Origin: Sinimarinibacterium flocculans
GTDB lineage: Bacteria > Pseudomonadota > Gammaproteobacteria > Nevskiales > Nevskiaceae
Direction of reading: 5' to 3'
DNA: 64,000 nucleotides
Assembly: GCF_003201205.1 (NCBI RefSeq)
Contig: NZ_QICN01000002.1
Coordinates: 359,780-423,779, forward strand
How positions within the stretch are numbered: position 1 is the stretch's first letter; every line of letters begins with the position of its first letter. The notes beneath the pieces are model-generated. The model did not search any database and was not told the DNA's origin. It was given only the letters and a program-made list of their open reading frames with translations. The position numbers and the translations under genes are program-made. Positions 49,922 to 56,802 of this stretch are shown here, in pieces.

Positions 49922-51415
49922 GTGAAGGCGCGGCTAGGAACGGGCGGCCCGACGGAGGTGGCGGCAGCGCGACACGACGAGCAGCTCAGGCAGTTGCGAC
50001 GCGACCTGGTCGAGCAGCTCTGGACCGGCATGCGCCTGATCGCCCTGATCGGGGTGCCGGTATCACTGTCACGCTACTTCATCACCGGATGGACCTCGGT
50101 CTATTCGGTGCACGTGGGCGTGGGGCTCTTCACCCTGATCGTGGCCGCCTGCCGCAGATGGCTGCCCTTCGATGTGCTGGCCATCGCCTTCCTGTGCCTG
50201 TTGTGGACCGTCGGACTGCCCGGGGTGGTCGCGTTCGGGCTCTCGGCGTCCAGCATCTGGTGGCTCGTGCTCAGCAGCTTCGTCGCGAGCACGCTGTACT
50301 CGGTGCGCGTGGGAGTCTACCTGGCCCTCGCCACGGGGCTGGTCATGGGCATCGTCGGCCTGGGCTTCATCACCGGCAGCCTGACTCCGCCGATGGACGT
50401 GAGCCGCTACCACGCCGAACCCACGGCGTGGATGACGCTGCTGCTGGTGACGGGTGCGTTCGCGTTCCTGTTGCTCAAGACCCTGGGCAGCCACCAGCGC
50501 GCGGTCTACCAGTTGCTGGGGAGGGTCCGCGTGCAGCGCGACGAGGTTCGCGACCTCTACGACCATGCGCCGTGCGGCTACCAGTCACTCGACGCGCAGG
50601 GACGCATCGTCAAGGTGAACCTCACGGCGCTGCGATGGCTCGGCTACACCGAAAAAGAGCTGCTGGGGCGCGCCTTCGCCGATGTGCTGACGGCCGAAAG
50701 CCAACTGCTGTTCTCGCCGGCGTTCTCCGATTTCGTCATGGGCGGCGACACCCTGGACCTCGAACTCGACCTGCGGCGCAAGGACGGCAGCAGCATCCCG
50801 GTGCTGCTGAGCGCATCGGCCTTGCGCGACAGCGATGGCCGGTTCCGGATGAGCCGAGCCACGATGTTCGACATCAGCGATCGCCGCCAGCTGGAGAACG
50901 AACTGCGCCGGCTGGCCCGCACCGACGCGCTGACCGGCCTGTCCAACCGGCATCACTTCTATGCCGAGGCCACGCGCGAGATCGCACGCGCGAGACGCCG
51001 GACGCTGCCGCTGAGCGTGCTGCTGCTGGATGCGGATCACTTCAAGCGGATCAACGACCGCCACGGTCACGCCGCCGGAGACCAGGTCCTGCAGGCGTTG
51101 TCCGGGACACTGCGCGAGGTACTGCGCGAAGTCGACCTGCCGGCAAGGCTGGGGGGCGAGGAATTCGCCGTCCTGCTGCCAGAGGTCGACATCGAGGACG
51201 CACTGGCCGTCGGCGAGCGCCTGAGAGATGCCATCGAGCAACAGCAACTCGTGCTCGAATCGGGCGCAACCGTGCGCTTCACCGTCTCGGTCGGCGTCAG
51301 CAGCCTCGGCGCGGCAGACCCGCACATTGACGAGCTACTGCGTCGCGCCGATACCGCGCTGTACGAAGCCAAACGTCAGGGGCGCAATCGCGTCATCGCG
51401 GAACATCCGCCATGA
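49922..51415 (+). CDS. Membrane-bound PAS-GGDEF diguanylate cyclase
   Basis: A 497-residue protein from GTG 49922 (AGGAG upstream). The N-terminal region has about five transmembrane helices (residues 38-195). A PAS domain (about 215-335; LYDHAPCGYQSLDAQGRIVKVN) follows, then a GGDEF domain: TDALTGLSNRHHFY and the active-site loop LGGEEFAVLLP at about 411-415. An RxxD inhibitory site (REVD) precedes it by five residues, so product inhibition by c-di-GMP is expected. It makes cyclic di-GMP in response to an unknown membrane or ligand signal. Confidence 0.92.
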   Translation: MKARLGTGGPTEVAAARHDEQLRQLRRDLVEQLWTGMRLIALIGVPVSLSRYFITGWTSVYSVHVGVGLFTLIVAACRRWLPFDVLAIAFLCLLWTVGLPGVVAFGLSASSIWWLVLSSFVASTLYSVRVGVYLALATGLVMGIVGLGFITGSLTPPMDVSRYHAEPTAWMTLLLVTGAFAFLLLKTLGSHQRAVYQLLGRVRVQRDEVRDLYDHAPCGYQSLDAQGRIVKVNLTALRWLGYTEKELLGRAFADVLTAESQLLFSPAFSDFVMGGDTLDLELDLRRKDGSSIPVLLSASALRDSDGRFRMSRATMFDISDRRQLENELRRLARTDALTGLSNRHHFYAEATREIARARRRTLPLSVLLLDADHFKRINDRHGHAAGDQVLQALSGTLREVLREVDLPARLGGEEFAVLLPEVDIEDALAVGERLRDAIEQQQLVLESGATVRFTVSVGVSSLGAADPHIDELLRRADTALYEAKRQGRNRVIAEHPP

Positions 51416-51513
51416 CCCGGACCACCTGCGCGCGGCGATAGGGACCGTGAGCCGCGTCGTCCCGGCCGCGCGCGGCGGCGTTTCCCGGACTGCATCACCT
51501 CGTCGAGCGGTCC

Positions 51514-53832
51514 TCAGCGATCCCGCACCGGATAGACGAAGGCCCCGGCCTGCGTACCGGTCGCGGACTGCGCCGGGGGCGGCGGCAGCGGGGCGCCGCC
51601 GACGATGACGCGGCCGTGGGCGTCGACGTAGCTCAGCCACGAGACGGTCCTCTGCTTGCCGCGACCGGGCGCGCGGTAGTCGCAGACGCCGTCGCCGAAC
51701 ACCGCTTCGAGCTGCGCCCATTGGTCGTCGGTGAACGGCACCAGTCCGTAGTCATCGCTGCGGTCGAGCGGCTTGAGCACGCAGTCGAAGTTGTCGGCGG
51801 TGTCGGTATCGCCGGCCACGGTGCGCGGCGTGCCGTAGGCGTACAGCGGCTGCAGCAGGTCGATGCATTCCTGGCCGAGCAGTCGCTGGCCGTCCGCCAG
51901 CGCGCAACTGTCCTGCACGTCGCCCGGACGGTTCACCGAGAGCTTGTCGGCGAGCGGCAGGTCCGAGCCATCGGCCTCGACCGCGGCGAGCCAGCGATCC
52001 ATCGCGTCCAGGCCGTCGTAGACGTAGGTGAGATCGCCGAGCAGCGGCACCGGGCCAGCCCACATCACGTGGTTGCGCGCGCTGCCGTGCTCGCGCTCGA
52101 TGCGCCAGCGCACCCACCACGCGTGGACCGAGTCGTGCGCGATGCCCGGGTCCGGGCCGACGAAGTTGATGATGGCCACGGTGTCGAGATTGTTGGCCAT
52201 GTTGATCATGCCGCTGCGGTAGGCATTGTCCACGGCGGGATGATCGGCGCGGATGCGCTCGGCAACCGGCTGGATGTCCACGTCCAGCCCGCCGACCTTC
52301 ACGTTCAGGTCCACGAACATCGCCGGCGTGATCAGGCCGGCGCGCAGCGCATTGAGGCCGTACTGCACGCCGGTGTTGCCGAGCGGAATGCCGGTGAACC
52401 CGTAGCCGACCTGCTGCTCCGTGGCCTGCCAGACATCGGGCGTGCGCTGGCCGAAGATGTGCGGCGACCACTCGATGATGCCGCAGCGCTGGCCGGTGGG
52501 ATTGTCCTGCGGGTGATAGCTGTCGTCGCCCACGCAGGTGCCGGTGACGGCGGTGGCCGCCTTGAACAGGCCCTCGTCCGCCACCACGGCGTTGACGTGC
52601 GTGAGATGGCCCTCCACCGGCCCCCAGGTGGCCGGATTCCACACCACGCCGGGCGCCCAGCGGGACGGGTCCTCGAAGTACAGGCGCATCAGGTGCAGGT
52701 CGAGGAACTGCAGGCCGGCGGACAGCGAATCCGGGTAGGCGCACATCGTCAGCAGGCCCTGGTACAGCCCCGGGTAGGCATTGGCGATAGTGGCCTGCGC
52801 GATCGAGCCGCCCGAGCAGCCGGTGCCGATGGTGTAGCGCAGCGGGCCGTACTGCTCCACGAAGCGCTCCTTGGCCATCATGATCGACTCGGCATTGAGC
52901 GCCACATCGCAGTTGTGGCCGGTGTTGGCCAGCGCCGTGGATATCACCGCGTAGCCCTTGCCCAGCGCGTAGACGTAGCTCGGCTCGATCAGCGGCACAT
53001 CGCCGAAGGTGCCGGAGTAATCGTCCAGCGGCGCGTTTCCGGGCGTGTAGCGCGCACCGCAGTTGCCGCCGTGCGTGACCAGCATCTTGCCGTTCCACTG
53101 CGGCTGCGGTGCCCACGGTTCCCAGGGCGCATTCGGATTGAACAGCGTCAGGATCTTGTACTGGTCGCGGTCCTGGTAGCCCAGCTCCTGGCGCACGATG
53201 AAGGGCACCGTCTCGCCGGTCTGCGTGGTGGTCATCGCCACGTCGTCGGGCGGATTGGCCGGGTCGTAGGGCTGCAGCTCCACGCCCAGTTGCACCACCG
53301 GCGTCTCGCCGCCGAGCGCATCGCCCACGCCGTCCTGCAGCGGCGCCGTCGGGCGGTACAGGAAGGTGTACACCGGCGGCTGGTTGCAGGCCATGTCCAC
53401 CGCGCCGTCCTGGCAGCGGATGCGCTTGATCTCGGGCCGCGAGAAGATCGGGCCTTCGTTGGGATAGTTGCGGATCGTGTGGGACGACGCGGCGCCACCG
53501 AGCCGGGCGCTCAGCATGTTCTCGCCCACGCGCAGGCCTTCCACCCGGCCCAGCACGCGACCGTTCGCACGCCTGGCGAATGCGGCGCTGATGTCCGCGC
53601 CGTTCAGGCTCACGCGCAGGTCCTGCACCGCGGCGCCGTCCGGGAGCCGCAACTCCACCAGCGCATCGCCGCCGCTGATCAGGTCAGACCGGTTGGACAG
53701 CACCTCGATGACCGGCGCGCCCTGCGCATCACCCTCCACCGGAAGTCCGTCCACTTGCTGGCTGCTGCCGCACGCCACCACGAACAGACCCGTGCACGCC
53801 AGCGCAAACACGCCAGCCATCCGCTTTGACAT
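51514..53832 (-). CDS. DUF6351 family lipoprotein, alpha/beta-hydrolase-like
   Basis: A 772-residue exported protein from ATG 53832 (GAGGAA at good spacing; the upstream ATG is too close). The lipobox is LFVVAC. A beta-domain (residues 30-120) precedes a large domain with the hydrolase-like elbow YTIGTGCSGGSIAQAT, NGKMLVTHGGNCGARYTPG and a distal histidine in DSVHAWW. These hints suit a hydrolase of a hydrophobic ester, as recognised for DUF6351, but no activity is established. The protein is large, secreted, and rich in aromatic residues. Divergent from the ATPase gene at 54176 across a 343-base gap. Confidence 0.7.
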   Translation of the reverse strand: MSKRMAGVFALACTGLFVVACGSSQQVDGLPVEGDAQGAPVIEVLSNRSDLISGGDALVELRLPDGAAVQDLRVSLNGADISAAFARRANGRVLGRVEGLRVGENMLSARLGGAASSHTIRNYPNEGPIFSRPEIKRIRCQDGAVDMACNQPPVYTFLYRPTAPLQDGVGDALGGETPVVQLGVELQPYDPANPPDDVAMTTTQTGETVPFIVRQELGYQDRDQYKILTLFNPNAPWEPWAPQPQWNGKMLVTHGGNCGARYTPGNAPLDDYSGTFGDVPLIEPSYVYALGKGYAVISTALANTGHNCDVALNAESIMMAKERFVEQYGPLRYTIGTGCSGGSIAQATIANAYPGLYQGLLTMCAYPDSLSAGLQFLDLHLMRLYFEDPSRWAPGVVWNPATWGPVEGHLTHVNAVVADEGLFKAATAVTGTCVGDDSYHPQDNPTGQRCGIIEWSPHIFGQRTPDVWQATEQQVGYGFTGIPLGNTGVQYGLNALRAGLITPAMFVDLNVKVGGLDVDIQPVAERIRADHPAVDNAYRSGMINMANNLDTVAIINFVGPDPGIAHDSVHAWWVRWRIEREHGSARNHVMWAGPVPLLGDLTYVYDGLDAMDRWLAAVEADGSDLPLADKLSVNRPGDVQDSCALADGQRLLGQECIDLLQPLYAYGTPRTVAGDTDTADNFDCVLKPLDRSDDYGLVPFTDDQWAQLEAVFGDGVCDYRAPGRGKQRTVSWLSYVDAHGRVIVGGAPLPPPPAQSATGTQAGAFVYPVRDR

Positions 53833-54113
53833 CGGCATCTTTCCTCGCACCTCGAATGTTGACGATCGGGCACTCCGGCCCGTTGCCACCGGCAGCCCCG
53901 CTCCCGGGGTCTGGACGCGCGAGTCGTTTCACCGCAGATCGCGCAGACGCGACTTTACGGACAAGTGCGACGCCGTGTCATCCCGCAGGGCGACTGTTCA
54001 TGGGTTCAGACGATGCTGACCCGCGCGGCGACAAGGACCGCCGCCATGGCCCGGCTGCTCTTTGCGAAGGCTCTCACGAGTGCCTGAGGCTGGTCGCACA
54101 CGCCCCACTTCCC

Positions 54114-54141
54114 TTGACCCTCTCATCGCCACCCTTATGAT
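54114..54141 (+). promoter_or_regulatory. Sigma-70-type promoter of the ATPase-DUF4435 pair
   Basis: TTGACC (54114-54119) and TATGAT (54136-54141) each match five of six consensus bases with a 16-base spacer, 34 bases before the ATG at 54176. The rest of the 343-base gap between 53833 and 54175 shows no gene or repeat that I can support. Confidence 0.7.
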
Positions 54142-54175
54142 CCTGTGATGATGACACCTTCTATACGAGGCCCTA

Positions 54176-55579
54176 ATGGACGACTCTCCGATAGTCCGCC
54201 GATTCTCGATTCACGCTCTGCACGGATACAAGGATGTACAGATAGCCTTCGATAGCCGCAGCCGCATCATCATCGCTGAGAATGGCTCTGGAAAGACCAC
54301 GATACTCGGTGCGCTAGCTAGCTTCCTGAAGGGCCACTTCTACGAGCTTCAGAAGCTGAGATTCGAGAGAATCGAATGCGAACTTAATGGGCAGCCAGAG
54401 CCGGTTGTCCTTCTCCATGATCATCTGATTCCTGCAGGTGGCCAGTCATTGGCGACGCTGCGCGAATGGTCTCGCATCTCCGGGCGAAGCTTGTCCGAAC
54501 TACAAACTGCGCTCTTGGCAGACGCCGATACAACAACGCCGTTCGGCTCGGGCGTACTACACGAAGTCTATTCACGCAGCCCTCACGACCGCCAAACTTT
54601 TCAACAGCAAGTCAACGAGCTCCGTGGCTTAGTCCGTGAGCAAACTAGTGCCCCTGCGCTTAAGGCCATGGATGCTGTCCGGCGAGTAATGAGTAACTAT
54701 CAAATCCTGTACCTCCCAACGTACAGGCGCGTTGAACTGCCAAAGGTGCGCGACAGAAGGGCTCAGGCGCTTGAGCTCGAACGAAGAAGGTATACGCGAG
54801 GTCTCTCCGAAGAACCCGGGAGAACTGCTGCCGACTCGATTCAGTTTGGACTAGCTGACGTTGAGGAACGATTGCAGGCGCTAATGGTGGAGATTCAGAG
54901 ACAGTCCAACATTGGCTACAGAAAGATTACGGCGACAATCATTGATGATGCCTTGAGTGGAGGCCTGCGTGCGGAGTCACTCTTTCCGCAAGGCCTCCCT
55001 ACTGTAGAAGATCTCGGGCTCTTCTTCTCGCGAGTCGAGGAGACCTTCTCTACGAAGAGGAGACTGGAGCAGTTAGAGGAGCTTTACGCAAACGGCAGCA
55101 TCAATAGTACTGACAACGTACTTCTCCGCTATTTCCTCGGCAAGTTTGCTGAAGTGATGAGCAAAACTCGAGAGATGGAGTCCAGGGTAGAAGCGTTCGT
55201 GGAGAGAGCAAACACGTATCTCGCCCAATCCACTGACGAAAAGCAGCTTCAGTATTCCGCGAACACCATGAAAGTTGCGGTATTCGATAAGTGGACCAAT
55301 TCGAACATCGACTTCGACAGCTTATCGTCGGGCGAAAAGCAAGTGCTTTCCCTAATGGCGCATATGTACCTTGGAACCCGCAAGAAGATCGTGCTTATCG
55401 ATGAGCCAGAGCTCTCTCTATCTATAGAGTGGCAACGTCGAATCCTCCCTGATATCGCCGATGCTCCCACGTGCGCGCAGCTCCTAGCTATTACGCATTC
55501 TCCTTTCATTTTTGAGAATAAGCTAGATCCGTTCGCCGCACCATTGACGGTGAAGAAAACTCGCGGGGACTCCGCATGA
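54176..55579 (+). CDS. ariA: ABC-type AAA ATPase, AriA-like (PARIS defence system)
   Basis: A 467-residue ATPase with all ABC/SMC-type motifs: Walker A ENGSGKTT (35-42), signature LSSGEKQ (about 382-388), Walker B KIVLIDEPELSL (about 402-413) and the switch histidine in AITHSP (about 442). A long helical insertion lies between. The size, single ATPase domain and following DUF4435 gene match AriA of the two-gene PARIS anti-phage system. In that system an ATPase senses an anti-restriction protein and releases AriB. The stop overlaps the next ATG (ATGA). Base composition is far lower in G+C than the flanks (32 of 60 at 54181 against 45 of 60 at 53521). The name rests on architecture and needs a homology search. 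Confidence 0.72.
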   Translation: MDDSPIVRRFSIHALHGYKDVQIAFDSRSRIIIAENGSGKTTILGALASFLKGHFYELQKLRFERIECELNGQPEPVVLLHDHLIPAGGQSLATLREWSRISGRSLSELQTALLADADTTTPFGSGVLHEVYSRSPHDRQTFQQQVNELRGLVREQTSAPALKAMDAVRRVMSNYQILYLPTYRRVELPKVRDRRAQALELERRRYTRGLSEEPGRTAADSIQFGLADVEERLQALMVEIQRQSNIGYRKITATIIDDALSGGLRAESLFPQGLPTVEDLGLFFSRVEETFSTKRRLEQLEELYANGSINSTDNVLLRYFLGKFAEVMSKTREMESRVEAFVERANTYLAQSTDEKQLQYSANTMKVAVFDKWTNSNIDFDSLSSGEKQVLSLMAHMYLGTRKKIVLIDEPELSLSIEWQRRILPDIADAPTCAQLLAITHSPFIFENKLDPFAAPLTVKKTRGDSA

Positions 55580-56490
55580 GCGCCGAGCTCCTTGATTCCC
55601 TGAGGCACGGGAGGTCGAGCGGCTCAGTTCTAAAGATTAGGGTTAGTCAGGTTCGGTCGAAGCACCCGAGCCATCCAATTTTCGTTTTCGAAGGCGACGA
55701 GGATATCGGCCCCTATGAGGTATGGTTAAGAGGCTGCTTTGGAAGAGCCTACCAACCGGTTCCAGGCAAAGGCAAAGGCCAGCTACTGAGCTGCAGAGAT
55801 AGTCTGCTATCGGATAAGACAGGCTCGTTTGAATGCGTCTATTTCTTCGTCGATAGGGACTTCGATGGTCTGCGGGAAAGACCTCCTGGTGATGATATCT
55901 ACGTAACTGGGTGCTACTCTGTTGAGAATGAAATGCTCGTGCCCGAAGTTCTACATAGCCTGCTAGTCGACGAGTTCAAACTGTTTGTAGGCGGAGAGGA
56001 GATCGATCGCCTAGCGGCACATGCAGAGCGCGTTCTTGAGTCGATATGCGTCGCTCTGAAAGCAGCGAACAAGAGGATATTTGTTGCTCGCAGACTTGGG
56101 GTGCCGCTGCAAATCGACGACTCGGTCACAAAATACATCGCTCTTGATGCCAACGGCGCATCAGTTCGTCACACCGAAGAGCAGCTCGAACGGCTCGTAA
56201 AATATGAGCGCCCAGTACCCTCAGAACTGTGGGCCGCTATGGACGCTGCGTTTGAGAACCTTGAACCGAGAGTTGATTACCGCGGAAAGTTTCTGCTACG
56301 AGGACTAGCGAATTGGTTTCGGCTTCTAGCCGAACTTAGAGAAAGCGGAGCTAACAACTTCTTTTCAGATCCACTATCAATTCGATTTAGTCCTGAGCAT
56401 CTTTCACTGCGCGCGCTTGCGTCTCGGCGCAAAGCTCCAGATTCGTTGGTTAGATTCGTTTCAAAGATTGGGCACCCAAGCGCGATTTGA
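55576..56490 (+). CDS. ariB: DUF4435 TOPRIM-type nuclease, AriB-like (PARIS effector)
   Basis: A 304-residue protein. Its N-terminal half has the TOPRIM-like DUF4435 acids: Glu39 in FVFEGDED, Asp93-Arg-Asp95-Phe-Asp97 in FVDRDFDG and Glu117 in YSVENEML. In PARIS, AriB cleaves a host tRNA upon release and arrests growth. The C-terminal helical half ends at SKIGHPSAI. Its last twenty-odd bases run into the remnant of a DUF1905 gene on the other strand, so the right junction of the insertion is near 56470. Identification shares the caution stated for the ATPase. Confidence 0.72.
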   Translation: MSAELLDSLRHGRSSGSVLKIRVSQVRSKHPSHPIFVFEGDEDIGPYEVWLRGCFGRAYQPVPGKGKGQLLSCRDSLLSDKTGSFECVYFFVDRDFDGLRERPPGDDIYVTGCYSVENEMLVPEVLHSLLVDEFKLFVGGEEIDRLAAHAERVLESICVALKAANKRIFVARRLGVPLQIDDSVTKYIALDANGASVRHTEEQLERLVKYERPVPSELWAAMDAAFENLEPRVDYRGKFLLRGLANWFRLLAELRESGANNFFSDPLSIRFSPEHLSLRALASRRKAPDSLVRFVSKIGHPSAI

Positions 56491-56648
56491 TGGCGGATTG
56501 TTCGGTCGAGAGGTCGGCGAAGTACCAAGCGGCGGCGCCCTGGTAGTGGCAAGCCCGGCTTTGGACGGTAGTCGTGGCCGGCTACCGGGTCGTCCGCCGG
56601 CAGCAGCGGGGACCAGCGGTCTTCGGGCGGCGTCGGCTTTCGTGGCAT
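56470..56648 (-). pseudogene. DUF1905 gene remnant, frameshifted and truncated
   Basis: Minus-strand sequence from ATG 56648 reads MPRKPTPPEDRWSPLLPADD, like MTRKPTSPDPRWLPLLPADE of the intact gene at 49384-49746. After GHDY a two-base deletion shifts the frame. The alternative frame then gives YQGAAAWYFADLSTEQSA and SRLGA, matching YKGTAAWHFANLPPELSA and SRFGS. Similarity stops where the DUF4435 gene ends. The remaining C-terminal half was not found at the left edge of the island. Confidence 0.75.
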
Positions 56649-56712
56649 GGCGCGAAAGCGTATATGCGCGGCGTGGGGAGCGGACGGAGTTTGCGCTCGC
56701 CGACGTGCAGAA

Positions 56713-56740
56713 GCGGTCGCGCCTGAAGGCGCTCCTACAG
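56713..56740. repeat. REP-like element (single copy)
   Basis: The stretch contains TCGCGCCTGAAGGCGCTCCT, whose complement AGGAGCGCCTTCAGGCGCGA matches the two inverted copies at 30997-31070. The core GCGCCTgaAGGCGC is itself a dyad. It lies just outside the right end of the ATPase-DUF4435 island and the DUF1905 remnant. Confidence 0.6.
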
Positions 56741-56754
56741 GTGACACAAACCAA

Positions 56755-56780
56755 GAACCCCGCAGTTGTCTGCGGGGTTC
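56755..56780 (-). terminator. Intrinsic terminator of the tandem CoA-transferase gene
   Basis: An 11-bp perfect stem (GAACCCCGCAG and complement) with a TTGT/ACAA loop lies 22 bases after the minus-strand stop at 56803, followed by TTGGTTTG. It should end the CoA-transferase transcript and insulate the island on its right. Confidence 0.7.
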
Positions 56781-56802
56781 GGCGGTACAGCGGCGCTTCG
56801 CC

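Noticed and set aside
51616-53829. A 737-codon plus-strand open frame opposite the DUF6351 gene
   Set aside because: Antisense shadow without signal peptide or motif; the minus-strand frame has a lipobox and ribosome site.
54176-56490. OLD, Gabija or Septu family membership of the ATPase pair
   Set aside because: The TOPRIM-like part is a separate DUF4435 protein, not fused to the ATPase, and there is no helicase or HNH partner; PARIS fits better.
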